Positions 1-8,802 of a DNA stretch of 64,000 nt are shown piece after piece (the first letter of the stretch is position 1; every line of letters starts with the position of its first letter). The notes below the pieces were generated by a model. That model did not search any database. It saw nothing but the letters and a program-made list of their open reading frames with translations, and was not told the DNA's origin. This DNA comes from CAILZL01 sp049840395 (lineage in GTDB: Bacteria; Pseudomonadota; Gammaproteobacteria; Steroidobacterales; Steroidobacteraceae). The stretch spans positions 868,001 to 932,000 of the forward strand of contig JASGLD010000005.1 of NCBI GenBank assembly GCA_049840395.1. Direction: 5' to 3'. Made by a program: the position numbers and the translations under genes.

Positions 1-3000
1 TTTAACTTCTTCCGGCTCGGCAAGGACCGCTCCGGCTTGACGCTGACAATGCGTAGCCACGATTTCACGCAGCTGCTCCACTTCAATGGGCTTGGTCAGG
101 AAGCCATCCATGCCGCTGGCCAGGCAACGCTGCATCTGGCCGCTCATGGCATTGGCGGTCAGGGCAATGATGGGCGTACGCGGCCGCCAGGCTTCGAAAT
201 CGCGTATGCGTCGCGTGGCTTCGAAGCCATCCATCACCGGCATTTGCAGATCCATGAACACCAGGTCGAAGTCTTGCGATTCATAGGCCTTGATGGCTTC
301 GGTGCCGTCGTTGGCAATGACCACGGTCAGGCCCATGCGTTCCAGGAAGTGACCGGCCACTTTCTGATTCACGGTATTGTCGTCCACCAGCAGAATGCGA
401 CCGCTAAAGCGTTCTGCGGCCACCTGTTCCTGGATGGCGCCTTGCGTCAAGGGTTGCGATTGGTCGCGCCATGCCTGGGCATCGCGCGCCAGCACGCGTT
501 GCAGGCAATCGCGTAGTTCGCGGGCGCGGATCGGCTTGGTCAAATAAGCGGCGAATCCCATCGCAGCGAAACGCTGCGCATCGCCGTGACGGTCCATCGA
601 CGTCAGCAACACCAGGCGTGGCTTGGCTAGCTTGGTGTCGGCATTGATCTGTTCGCCCAGCATGGCGCCATCCATATCGGGCATCTGGAAGTCGGCCAGC
701 ACGACATCGAAATTACGGCCTAAGGCCAGTTGACGATGCAGTTCCTGCAAGGCGGCTGCACCGCTGTCAGTAACGGTGATGTCATAACCGAGATGGTTGA
801 GTTGCAACGACAACACCCGCTGATTGGTTTCATTGTCGTCGACAATCAAGATGCGCTTGCCATGCGATGCCTTGAGTTCAATGGGCGGGTGCGCTTCGTA
901 TTGAGTGGCTTCCAGCGGCAGCGTGAACCAGAACGTCGATCCCTGTCCCGGTATGCTGTTCACGCCTACCTTGCCGCCCATCAATTCGATCAGACGTTTG
1001 ACGATGGACAGGCCCAAGCCGGTGCCGCCGTACTTGCGGGTGGTGGAAGAGTCGGCCTGCACAAAGGGTTGGAACAGACGCGTAGCCGCTTCCTGCGTCA
1101 GACCGATGCCGGTATCGCGAATCTCGAAATGCAGCAGCATCTTGCCGTCACGATTGCCGATGTGACTGACTTCGATGGCCACTTCGCCCTGGCGAGTGAA
1201 CTTGATGGCATTGCCGACCAAATTGATGAGGCACTGGCGAATGCGTTGCGGATCGCCCAGCACACGCTCGGGAATTTCCGGATGTACGTTGACGATCAAT
1301 TCAAGATCCTTGCTGGCCGCCTGGAAGCCGAGCATGGCGCCCACGTCTTCGACATTGCTGCGCAGATCCATCTCCAGGTTCTCGATATCCAGCTTGCCGG
1401 CTTCGATCTTGGAGAAATCCAGAATGTCATTGATGATGCTCAGCAATGAATTGGCGCTGTTGTGAATGGTTTCCGCGAAGTCGTGTTGTGCATGATCCAG
1501 CGTGGTATCCAGCAACAAGCCGGTCATGCCGATAATCCCGTTCATGGGCGTACGGATTTCATGGCTCATATTGGCCAGGAAGGCGCTCTTGGCGCGATTG
1601 GCTTCATGCGCTTCTTCGGTGGCCTTGAGCAATTGCTCATGGGCCAGATGCGTTTCGGTAACGTCGCTCATGCTGCCGGCCATACGCACCGGTTTGCCCT
1701 GTGCATCCAGTTCGGCCACGCCGCGTACCTTCACCCAGATCCATTCGCCGCTCTTGGTGAGCATGCGATGTTCGAATACCAAGGAGGATTGCGTATCGCT
1801 TACGGCCTGTTGCCGACGTTGTTCAATGATCAGCAGATCGTCGGGATGCGTGATGCGGTCGAGGTCGGCGCCGTTCCATTCGCTGGTTTCACCGGGGTCG
1901 TAACCCAGCATTTCCGAATAACGCGGCGACAGCCACAGCTTGCGAGTGCTCAGATCGATCTCCCACAAACCATCCTGCGTACCATTAATGGCGCGATTGA
2001 AACGCTCCTGCGCAGCCTGCAACTTTTCTTCCGCAATTTTCTGTTCGTGTACGTCGCGGATGGAGCCGGTGATGCGCAGGGGCTGATTCTGTACATCGCG
2101 TTCCACCGCACCGCGCGCCTGTATCCAGCGCCATTCACCATTGGCGTGGCGCATGCGGCGCGTATTGGTAAAAAATTCCGAGGCGGAGAGTTCTTGTTCT
2201 GCTTGCAGGTTATCGGCAACCAGATCCTCCGGATGCACCAAGTTTCGATAGTCTTCCAGCGTGCTCAATTCAAAATCGGCGGAATAACCCAGCAGCGCAC
2301 GATAGCTGGCCGAGGCCCAGTGCTCGCGGGTGATGAGATCCAATTCCCAGTGTCCTTCTTGACTGGACATGGCCGCGCGTTCGACACGCGTATGGAGGTT
2401 GCGTAATTCCTCCGCCTGGCGTTCCAGCTGCTGAGCCGCCTGCACTTCATAGGTGATATCGCTGGTCGCGCCGATGATGTGTGACGGTCGGCCATCGGGG
2501 TGACGGAAGAAGCGCTGATAGGCGTGTAGATGACGGATGGAGCCATCCGGTTGCACGCTGCGATAACGGCAGCTGCGATGTTCGACGCCATCGCGCATCG
2601 CCGCGTTGGAGCCTTCGGTCATGGTGGCCAGGTCGTCGGGATGGATGGCACCCATGCAGGCACTGAAGATGGTGCTGAGATCGTTGCCAACCGTTTGATA
2701 GCCCAATTCCTGCGCCGCGTTTTCGCTCCATACCATGGCGGGTGTCATGTCATCGGCCTGGGTGGTGTTGGGGAAGTTGACCTGCCAGCAATGAATGCCG
2801 GCAGCCTGCGTAGCCGTGGTCAGGCGATTGATCAGATTGCTTTCTTCTTCCGTATGCCGCTGGATGACTGCACTGGTGCGCACTTCCTGGGTGATTTCAT
2901 TGGTGGCGCCTACCAGGCGCAATGGTTTGTCATCGGCGTCATACACCAGACGGGCATGCACTTGATAATGGCGCTGACTGCCATCCGGCGCATTGAGTTT

Positions 3001-3693
3001 GTAGCGATAGACGATACTCGGTTCGTGAGCCGCCAGGGCGCTGTTGATGCGTTCCCATAGTCCTTTGAGATCTTGCTCGTCGATATAGCTGCTGAACCGT
3101 TTGTAGCTTGCGTCAGCAGAGAGGTTTTCCAGTCCCAATCCATTCGGACGATTCATGTCCCACTTGCTGACGCCGTTGAATTCCGATTCCCACAACCACA
3201 GGCCTGCAGTCTCGGTGGCCATACGCAGTTTATCGAGCAGCACTTGCTGCGCGCGTGCCTGCTCTTGCATTACCTGCGCCTCGGCCAGCTTGGCGCTTTC
3301 GCGGCGCGCGCGATGTACCGTGGTGATACCCAGCAGGGCGGTGCCCCATACTGATAACAACACCAAGCCTACATTCATCAGCATGCTGATTTGCTGAGGT
3401 GCGCCGCCCGGACCCATCGGTGATGGCGCGGCATAGATCTGCGCACAGATCAGTAATGTGCCAATGCAAGCGGTCCAATAGGTATGGGAGATGCGCGAGG
3501 AATGCAGGCTGAGCAACACCACGCAGGTATACAGGGCGCCGGCGGCGCTGGCCGAGACACCGAAGCCTGGCCCCATGCCGCTGGGGTCTGCGATGCGGAA
3601 CTGACCCACCAGTAACAACGTCAGACTGATGCCGATGATCAGTGGCATCAGGTTGCGGCTCTTGGGTTGACGCGGCGCGTGTGCAGCATTCAT
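1..3693 (-). CDS. Hybrid sensor histidine kinase/response regulator with four PAS domains (C-terminus cut by window edge)
   Basis: Signal-transducing kinase of the inner membrane. Read from ATG at 3693, the frame stays open for 1231 codons to the window edge without a stop. Residues about 15-125 are hydrophobic and look like several membrane segments. Four PAS-like domains follow, each ending in a G-x-x-x-D-[IV]-[TH] type motif (GATNEIT, GATSDIT, GSIRDVH, GSMSDVT). Then come a HisKA domain with the phospho-acceptor in SHEIRTPMNG (His711), an HATPase domain with DTGIGL and GGTGLGLSI, and two receiver domains with phospho-acceptor Asp1001 (LADFQMPDMDG) and Asp1148 (FMDLQMPVMDG). The open frame ends just after the TKP lysine of the second receiver, so an HPt domain could still follow outside the window. 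It is divergent from the AsmA-like gene. The ligand cannot be predicted. Confidence 0.93.
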   Translation of the reverse strand, partial: MNAAHAPRQPKSRNLMPLIIGISLTLLLVGQFRIADPSGMGPGFGVSASAAGALYTCVVLLSLHSSRISHTYWTACIGTLLICAQIYAAPSPMGPGGAPQQISMLMNVGLVLLSVWGTALLGITTVHRARRESAKLAEAQVMQEQARAQQVLLDKLRMATETAGLWLWESEFNGVSKWDMNRPNGLGLENLSADASYKRFSSYIDEQDLKGLWERINSALAAHEPSIVYRYKLNAPDGSQRHYQVHARLVYDADDKPLRLVGATNEITQEVRTSAVIQRHTEEESNLINRLTTATQAAGIHCWQVNFPNTTQADDMTPAMVWSENAAQELGYQTVGNDLSTIFSACMGAIHPDDLATMTEGSNAAMRDGVEHRSCRYRSVQPDGSIRHLHAYQRFFRHPDGRPSHIIGATSDITYEVQAAQQLERQAEELRNLHTRVERAAMSSQEGHWELDLITREHWASASYRALLGYSADFELSTLEDYRNLVHPEDLVADNLQAEQELSASEFFTNTRRMRHANGEWRWIQARGAVERDVQNQPLRITGSIRDVHEQKIAEEKLQAAQERFNRAINGTQDGLWEIDLSTRKLWLSPRYSEMLGYDPGETSEWNGADLDRITHPDDLLIIEQRRQQAVSDTQSSLVFEHRMLTKSGEWIWVKVRGVAELDAQGKPVRMAGSMSDVTETHLAHEQLLKATEEAHEANRAKSAFLANMSHEIRTPMNGIIGMTGLLLDTTLDHAQHDFAETIHNSANSLLSIINDILDFSKIEAGKLDIENLEMDLRSNVEDVGAMLGFQAASKDLELIVNVHPEIPERVLGDPQRIRQCLINLVGNAIKFTRQGEVAIEVSHIGNRDGKMLLHFEIRDTGIGLTQEAATRLFQPFVQADSSTTRKYGGTGLGLSIVKRLIELMGGKVGVNSIPGQGSTFWFTLPLEATQYEAHPPIELKASHGKRILIVDDNETNQRVLSLQLNHLGYDITVTDSGAAALQELHRQLALGRNFDVVLADFQMPDMDGAMLGEQINADTKLAKPRLVLLTSMDRHGDAQRFAAMGFAAYLTKPIRARELRDCLQRVLARDAQAWRDQSQPLTQGAIQEQVAAERFSGRILLVDDNTVNQKVAGHFLERMGLTVVIANDGTEAIKAYESQDFDLVFMDLQMPVMDGFEATRRIRDFEAWRPRTPIIALTANAMSGQMQRCLASGMDGFLTKPIEVEQLREIVATHCQRQAGAVLAEPEEVK

Positions 3694-3826
3694 CAGTGTC
3701 TGCCCCCAGACAGGTTGATGAGCAGCGCTCTGCGACGCCGTAATTGATCTGACACGTTCCACCCCACCCTTTAGTTACACTTTAAATTCGGCAGCCCAAC
3801 TTCATCTGCGGTTGCCGGAGGAATTC

Positions 3827-5173
3827 ATGACCCGGGCATTGAAGATCATCGTCTGGATAGCGGTTGCAGCACTCGGGTTGTCTGTGGTCTGTATCGTGCT
3901 ATTGGTAAGGTTCTTTAATCCGAACGACTACAAAGCGCAGATTGAACAGTGGGTCGAACAGCAAACCGGGCGCAACTTCACACTTGATGGCGACCTGCAA
4001 TGGCGGGTGTGGCCGAGTGTGGCGTTGACGCTACCGCCGGCACGTCTGGCGGCGTCACCAAATTGGCTAAAGCAGGGTGCGACTGATGGCGACTTCGCGG
4101 AATGGCAGCGCGCCAGTCTCAGTGTGCGTGTCTGGCCACTGCTGCAGCGGCGTCTGGAGTTCGGCGTATTGAGCTTGCGGGGCTTGCGTTTGCGGCTGCA
4201 GCGCGATGCGCAGGGTGATGCTAATTGGCAGGATCTGTTGCAACTGCTGACCGCCGAGGATCAGCCAAGCCGTTGGCAGTTCGAGCGCTTGGCGGGCGTG
4301 GAGTTGGAGGATGTCGATTTACAGTTCGACGACCAGCTCGGTGCGCGGCGCAGTCGCTTGCAACTGAGTTTTCTGCAAAGCGATGCGGTGCGTTATGCAC
4401 AGCCCATCACCCTGCGGCTGCAAGGCGTCTTGCATACCGAAACGCCTGCCGACTCTCTGGAGTTGCCATTTAAGCTGCAGGTGCTAGGCCAGACCGACGC
4501 AGCGTTGCAGCAGGTGCAACTACACAATCTGCAAGGTTCAGCAGAGGTCAGCGGCATGGGGCTTTCAGGTGCGATTGCCATGCAGCATCTGCCCTTGTCT
4601 ATCGAAGTTGCGGACTTGACCTGGTGGGCGGCGGGGCAGTTGCAAGCGAAGAGCCTGGTTCTGCGCGCAGCGGATGCGCAGCTGGCGGGTGAATTCGACA
4701 TCACGCAGTTGAATGCCACGCCGCAGCTAGGGGCCAGCATGCAAGTGTCGTTGCCGCAGCTGCGTACCTGGTTGCAGGCCTTGAGCATTGTGGTGCCGGC
4801 CACACGCGATGCGACCGCGCTGCAATCGCTGCAAGCTTCGCTGCGAGTCACGGGCACCGCGCAGAACTTGCAATTGCAATTACCGCTGTTGCAACTCGAT
4901 CAAACCCGTTTCACGGGTGAAGGGAGTTGGCAATTGCACGATAGCGAGCCGCGCTATGCTTTCAATTTACATGCGGATCAATTGAATCTGGATCGTTACC
5001 TGCCGGCTGGCAGCGCCAAAGCTAAGTCCACCATCAGTGCTGCTGGTGCGACCACGCCCCTGCCCGTTGCCTGGTTACGCAGTTTGCATGCACAGGGGCA
5101 ATTGCAGATCGACCAAGCGCAGCTGCAGGGCATTCGGGCGCGCAATCTCACGCTCGATTTGGATGAAGGTTGA
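3827..5173 (+). CDS. AsmA family protein, short at the C-terminus
   Basis: AsmA-like proteins are anchored in the inner membrane and have a large periplasmic part; the family is linked to lipid transport and outer-membrane assembly. The start at ATG 3827 is preceded by GGAGG at 3817-3821. A TTG 15 bases upstream is in frame but would place that ribosome site inside the gene. Residues about 7-28 form a membrane anchor, followed by the typical family segment FFNPNDYKAQIEQWV and the GRNFTLDGDL motif. The protein stops after 448 residues, right where the conserved C-terminal AsmA domain normally begins, so roughly 150-250 residues seem to be missing compared with usual family members. The next gene starts 9 bases later in the same frame, so loss by an internal deletion is possible. 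Product class is sure; function after truncation is not. Confidence 0.85.
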   Translation: MTRALKIIVWIAVAALGLSVVCIVLLVRFFNPNDYKAQIEQWVEQQTGRNFTLDGDLQWRVWPSVALTLPPARLAASPNWLKQGATDGDFAEWQRASLSVRVWPLLQRRLEFGVLSLRGLRLRLQRDAQGDANWQDLLQLLTAEDQPSRWQFERLAGVELEDVDLQFDDQLGARRSRLQLSFLQSDAVRYAQPITLRLQGVLHTETPADSLELPFKLQVLGQTDAALQQVQLHNLQGSAEVSGMGLSGAIAMQHLPLSIEVADLTWWAAGQLQAKSLVLRAADAQLAGEFDITQLNATPQLGASMQVSLPQLRTWLQALSIVVPATRDATALQSLQASLRVTGTAQNLQLQLPLLQLDQTRFTGEGSWQLHDSEPRYAFNLHADQLNLDRYLPAGSAKAKSTISAAGATTPLPVAWLRSLHAQGQLQIDQAQLQGIRARNLTLDLDEG

Positions 5174-5182
5174 GGCGGATTG

Positions 5183-5776
5183 ATGACGGGCTACAGTCTG
5201 CAATTCAAGCTCGTCCTGGGTTGGGTACTTTGGCTGATCGGTATGACGGCGTTACCCTGCAGGGCGTTAGAGCTGGAGCAAGTAAAAACTCGTTTTCAAG
5301 AGGGTGAGTATCGATTGACCTTGACCGCTGTGCTGTCCGCACCACCGCCCCAGGTTGAGTCTGTGCTGCGTGACTATGTCCGTTATCCGCAATTGGATAG
5401 ACGCATCCTGGCCGCGCAAGTGCTGGCGCGGCCCGCGCCGACCCAGGTGGAGCTACTGACGCGTATCGACGTGTGTTTTGCCTTCTGGTGTCGCGAGGTC
5501 AAACGCGTCGAGCGCGTAGAGGAAGGTCCAAATGAATTGCTGGCGACCGTGATTGCCGAGCGCAGCGATGTCCGCGGCAGTACGCACACGCAGCTGAGTG
5601 CGCAGCCCTGCGGCCAGACGCTGTGTACGCGAGTGGTTTACAGTACGCAGATTGTGCCCAAGTTCTGGGTGCCGGCGTTGCTGGGAAGATCCTTGATGTT
5701 GCGCAATCTGCGTGAAGCCACAATCAATCTGTTCGAAAGCGTGGAGCAGCGTGCCGCCGCGGGTGCGCGGCCGTGA
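5183..5776 (+). CDS. Exported SRPBCC-fold (START/polyketide-cyclase-like) protein
   Basis: A 197-residue protein with an N-terminal signal peptide (hydrophobic stretch about residues 8-27, ending near PCRA). The pattern after it fits the SRPBCC lipid-binding fold: a loop like SAPPPQVESVLRDYVRYPQL, a strand-rich middle part, and a C-terminal helix VPALLGRSLMLRNLREATINLF. The start is ATG 5183 with GAGG nine bases upstream; an in-frame TTG just before it is less likely. Its TGA overlaps the GTG of mutY (GTGA), so the two are probably translated together. A role in binding a hydrophobic ligand in the periplasm is an inference from the fold. Two cysteine pairs (CFAFWC and CGQTLC) could form disulfides. 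Confidence 0.7.
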   Translation: MTGYSLQFKLVLGWVLWLIGMTALPCRALELEQVKTRFQEGEYRLTLTAVLSAPPPQVESVLRDYVRYPQLDRRILAAQVLARPAPTQVELLTRIDVCFAFWCREVKRVERVEEGPNELLATVIAERSDVRGSTHTQLSAQPCGQTLCTRVVYSTQIVPKFWVPALLGRSLMLRNLREATINLFESVEQRAAAGARP

Positions 5777-6861
5777 ATGCACAGATCAATAGCGCTGGGC
5801 TGCCGAGAGAGCAGGCGCTTGCGCCGGCCTTGTTGACTTGGTTCGACCGCGCGGGACGCAAGCACCTACCCTGGCAACAACAACGCACCCCTTATCGCGT
5901 GTGGGTGTCGGAAATCATGTTGCAGCAAACTCAGGTGGCTACCGTGATTCCGTACTATGAGCGTTTCATGCAGCGCTTTCCGGATGTGCAAGCGTTGGCG
6001 ACTGCGCCGCTGGATGAAGTACTGCATCTGTGGACCGGCCTGGGCTACTACGCGCGGGCGCGCAATCTGCACCGCACCGCGCAGATTGTTGTCGAGCAGC
6101 ATCAGGGCGAATTTCCCGCTATGCATGCCGAGATGCAGGCCTTGCCGGGTATCGGTCGTTCTACCGCGGCGGCGGTGCTGGCGCTGTCGCGTCATGAGCG
6201 ACATGCCATTCTCGATGGCAATGTAAAGCGGGTGCTGGCGCGCTATTTCGCGATTGATGGTTATCCGGGTGCCAAGCACGTCGAAGCGCAATTGTGGACA
6301 TGGGCCGAAGCCTGCACACCCGAGCAGCGTGTGGCCGACTATACCCAGGCGATCATGGATCTGGGCGCCACCGTGTGTACTCGCAGCAAGCCGCGTTGTA
6401 GCGACTGCCCCTTGCAGGCAAATTGCCTGGCCTACGAGCAACAACGACAGGCAGAGTTACCCACGCCCAAGCCCAAGGTGTCGCGACCGCAGCGCACTGC
6501 CTTTGCACTGGTTGCCATGAATGCTTCAGGTGCGATCTTGCTGGAGCAACGTCCTTTGTCGGGTTTGTGGGGCGGCTTATGGATTTGTCCGCAGTTCGAC
6601 AGTCAGGACGCATTGCAGGATTGGGCAGCAACGCATTTGGCGGCAACGTCGACATTAGCCGCGCTACCCGTGATCGATCATGCCTTCACTCATTTCGATC
6701 TACGCTTGCAACCCAGCTTACTATCGGGTGCCCAGCCGCTATCGGCGGTGGCGGATATAGCTGTTTATTGTTGGTACGACCCGCACCAGCCGGCACGCAT
6801 TGGTCTGGCCAAGCCGGTGCTTGATATTCTCAAGTCATTGGCTCAACCATCGTTGCTGTAG
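5773..6861 (+). CDS. mutY: A/G-specific adenine DNA glycosylase MutY
   Basis: MutY removes adenine mispaired with 8-oxoguanine in base excision repair. All hallmarks are present in the 362 residues. The catalytic Glu47 lies in the SEIMLQQTQV motif. The helix-hairpin-helix is LPGIGRSTAAAVLAL (about 124-138), followed by the catalytic Asp148 in ILDGNVKRV. The 4Fe-4S cluster cysteines are C202, C209, C212 and C218 with C-X6-C-X2-C-X5-C spacing. The C-terminal Nudix-like 8-oxoG recognition domain starts near residue 235 (RTAFALVAM, LWGGLWICP). The GTG start overlaps the stop of the SRPBCC gene. The yggX gene follows 58 bases downstream, an order common in gammaproteobacteria. Confidence 0.97.
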   Translation: MNAQINSAGLPREQALAPALLTWFDRAGRKHLPWQQQRTPYRVWVSEIMLQQTQVATVIPYYERFMQRFPDVQALATAPLDEVLHLWTGLGYYARARNLHRTAQIVVEQHQGEFPAMHAEMQALPGIGRSTAAAVLALSRHERHAILDGNVKRVLARYFAIDGYPGAKHVEAQLWTWAEACTPEQRVADYTQAIMDLGATVCTRSKPRCSDCPLQANCLAYEQQRQAELPTPKPKVSRPQRTAFALVAMNASGAILLEQRPLSGLWGGLWICPQFDSQDALQDWAATHLAATSTLAALPVIDHAFTHFDLRLQPSLLSGAQPLSAVADIAVYCWYDPHQPARIGLAKPVLDILKSLAQPSLL

Positions 6862-6919
6862 CTAAGTGTACGGTGATGTCTTTGTCTAAGTTTGTCTGGA
6901 AAAACTTGCCGAGATTGCT

Positions 6920-7195
6920 ATGACTCGAACCGTTCAATGTGTGTATTTGAAGCGCGAAGCCGAAGGCTTGGGGCATATTCCCTATCCCGGCGAACTCGGC
7001 CAGCGCATCTTCGACAATGTTTCCAAGGAGGCTTGGGGCCTGTGGTTGAAGCATCAAACCATGCTGATCAACGAATATCGGCTGTCGCCCATCGAGCCCA
7101 AGGCGCGCAAATTCCTGGTCACCGAGATGGAGAAGTTCTTTTTCGGTGAGGGCTCGGAGAAGCCCGGTGAGTACGTGCCGCCCGAGCGAAATTAA
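6920..7195 (+). CDS. yggX: YggX-type Fe(II)-trafficking / oxidative damage protection protein
   Basis: A 91-residue protein matching YggX over its whole length. It begins MTRTVQCVYLKREAEGL with the conserved Cys7, continues with the HIPYPGELGQRIFDNVSKEAW block and the LWLKHQTMLINEYRL block, and ends in an acidic-aromatic tail. YggX proteins protect iron-sulfur clusters and limit damage from oxidants in the cytoplasm. Its position right after mutY, which is itself an Fe-S enzyme, is the usual one. A hairpin lies 32 bases after the stop. Confidence 0.95.
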   Translation: MTRTVQCVYLKREAEGLGHIPYPGELGQRIFDNVSKEAWGLWLKHQTMLINEYRLSPIEPKARKFLVTEMEKFFFGEGSEKPGEYVPPERN

Positions 7196-7226
7196 TAACT
7201 GCCCATCGCGCAATTCACGCAATCGT

Positions 7227-7248
7227 AGGGCGAGGAGTGCCTCGCCCT
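7227..7248 (+). terminator. Hairpin after yggX
   Basis: Perfect 9-bp inverted repeat AGGGCGAGG / CCTCGCCCT with a 4-base loop, 31 bases after the yggX stop. It lacks a clear U-run (followed by CAGCAGTTTC), so it may end transcription weakly or protect the 3' end of the mutY-yggX message. Confidence 0.5.
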
Positions 7249-7277
7249 CAGCAGTTTCTACAAGTCGGTTTCAATAA

Positions 7278-7306
7278 GAAAAAGGGCGACGCATGCGCCG
7301 CCCTTC
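7278..7306 (-). terminator. Rho-independent terminator of the glycine-rich protein gene
   Basis: On the minus strand a near-perfect palindrome, AGGGCGGCGCATGCGTCGCCCT with one G-T wobble, is followed directly by TTTTTCTTATT. It starts a few bases after the stop codon of the glycine-rich gene. Confidence 0.8.
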
Positions 7307-7309
7307 GAA

Positions 7310-8443
7310 TCATTTCTTATTACCCGCCAGCTGGCAGCCACCCGCCATGCTGCCAATGTCTTCGCAGGTCACAGCCTGGCCGAATTCACCGGCTGCAGTC
7401 TGCTGCACCACGTAACCCGCGCCTTCGCGACAAGACACTTCAAAGAACTTGTCACCGCTGCCATTGCTGCCGAAGGCACGACGGTCCGTGACCTGGCAGG
7501 CCTTGCCCGACTTGGCCATCAATTGATCGGCCACCAGCAGTCCGGCCTTGGCGTCAGTCAACGTGCATTTGATGTTGCTGGTTTCCGGTAGATCGCCACA
7601 GGGAATGGTTTGCACTGCCTGATTGGCGTCCGGCTTCACCGACGTAGCCAGGATGTAGCCGCTGTTATCGTCGCAGGCCACCTCAAACAACGTGTTGCTG
7701 GCCGTGTGGCCGATACCGCGCGCTTGCTTGGGCGTGCATTGCAGATTGGCTTTGACGATAAACGGCACCAGAGCTGCTGTTTGGTTGGCATTGCCCGGCA
7801 GAACGCACTTGGCCTGATTGCTGGAGGGCATGCCACCACTCCTGCCGCCTGAGCCACTACCACCACCGGAAGGGCCCCCAGAAGGGCCACCGCCAGGTGC
7901 GCCGCCCATGCCGCCGCCACCGGGAGGAGGAGCACCGGGCGCACCGCCTTGACCGGGCATATCCGTCATTTCCAGGCACAACACCGCTTCCGGTGTCTTG
8001 TTGCGGACCGTGATCATGTAGCCAAGACCTTGGGAACAGGCGACTTCGTACTGGGTGCTGCTGGCGCCGCCACCGCCGCCGCTGGGAGGAGCGCTGCTGC
8101 CACCACCGCCACCACCACCACCACCACCACCACTGGGAGGAGGGCTGCCGCCACCGCCTCCTCCGCCACCACCACCACCACCGCCACCGCCACCGCCACT
8201 GCTACCGCCGCTGGAGTTCAGGGTGGAGCCCGCGAAGGAGCTGCCACGGCTGGCGCTTTCCACTTGGCGGGCGTCGGCTAGATTGCAGACGATGCCGGTG
8301 TTCTTGATCAGATCCGGTGCTTCTTTCATGCCCTTTTTTCGGGCACTGGCGCTGACGCTATCTGCGGAATCGGCGGCCAGTCCCGTCGAGACGCAGCACA
8401 CCAGCAGGGCGCTACTGAACAGCGCCAGCATAGGCTTCTTCAT
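7310..8443 (-). CDS. Secreted glycine-rich protein with three Cys-containing repeat modules
   Basis: I do not recognise a function. The start is ATG 8443, preceded by GGGAGGGG; an in-frame TTG 15 bases upstream would swallow that site. A signal peptide covers residues 1 to about 23 (MKKPMLALFSSALLVCC, then STGLAADS). The mature protein holds three related modules of about 70 residues, each with an F/YEVAC- or FEVSC-type motif, then GY and a later cysteine (YEVACSQGLGYM, FEVACDDNSGYI, FEVSCREGAGYV). Inside the first module are two long runs of nearly pure glycine separated by SPPPSG and SAPPSG. A Gly/Pro/Met stretch separates modules one and two. The DNA of the glycine runs is a microsatellite of CCACCG/CCACCA units. 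It is probably exported to the periplasm or outside. Confidence 0.85.
   Translation of the reverse strand: MKKPMLALFSSALLVCCVSTGLAADSADSVSASARKKGMKEAPDLIKNTGIVCNLADARQVESASRGSSFAGSTLNSSGGSSGGGGGGGGGGGGGGGGGSPPPSGGGGGGGGGGGSSAPPSGGGGGASSTQYEVACSQGLGYMITVRNKTPEAVLCLEMTDMPGQGGAPGAPPPGGGGMGGAPGGGPSGGPSGGGSGSGGRSGGMPSSNQAKCVLPGNANQTAALVPFIVKANLQCTPKQARGIGHTASNTLFEVACDDNSGYILATSVKPDANQAVQTIPCGDLPETSNIKCTLTDAKAGLLVADQLMAKSGKACQVTDRRAFGSNGSGDKFFEVSCREGAGYVVQQTAAGEFGQAVTCEDIGSMAGGCQLAGNKK
8065..8205. repeat. Trinucleotide/hexanucleotide microsatellite coding for polyglycine
   Basis: Simple-sequence DNA made mostly of CCACCG and CCACCA units (GGN glycine codons on the minus strand), broken by two CTGGGAGGAG segments that code the SPPPSG/SAPPSG spacers. 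Such tracts change length easily by slippage. Changes in multiples of three only alter linker length; other changes would frameshift the gene. Confidence 0.85.
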
Positions 8444-8802
8444 GGATTCCCCTCCCAATTAATAGTTATCGAATCGTTATTTTTAGTGTCTATGTGGGAA
8501 CATTTCTTGTTCCTGCGCCGGTTGTAGTCGAGTCCCCAAAATGGGTCAAGCGTGCTTTGCGAAGGCCGCAGTAATCCTGGGGATGCGGCCCTCGAATGTT
8601 CAGTTTGCGGCTGTTTTTGCGATGAACGTACCGGTGCGGCGCGAAAACATCGCTAGGAGTTGGGTGGGCTTGGTTTATACTTCGCGGCCCTTGCACGGCA
8701 GGGGGCGAGTCATTGATTCGAGCGTGAGCTAGCTGTAACCGGCCGTTCCGTCGCAGTGACTGCGGGGGCGTCAATGACAAGCGGAATTTCAACTTACAGG
8801 TT
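8444..8802. other. Intergenic region between divergent genes
   Basis: About 360 bases without a supported gene, between the minus-strand glycine-rich gene and the plus-strand SMP-30-like gene. Both promoters should lie here. A TATACT box at 8676-8681 could be a -10 element for the plus strand, but I see no convincing -35 at the right distance. Short open frames here lack ribosome sites and family features. Confidence 0.4.

Noticed and set aside
37..2406. Long plus-strand open frames at the left edge
   Set aside because: They lie opposite the hybrid kinase, whose minus-strand reading has PAS, HisKA, HATPase and receiver motifs in one frame; the plus-strand readings show no family pattern.
8055..8462. 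Plus-strand proline-rich open frame
   Set aside because: It is the reverse reading of the glycine microsatellite. The minus strand has a signal peptide, ribosome site and terminator.
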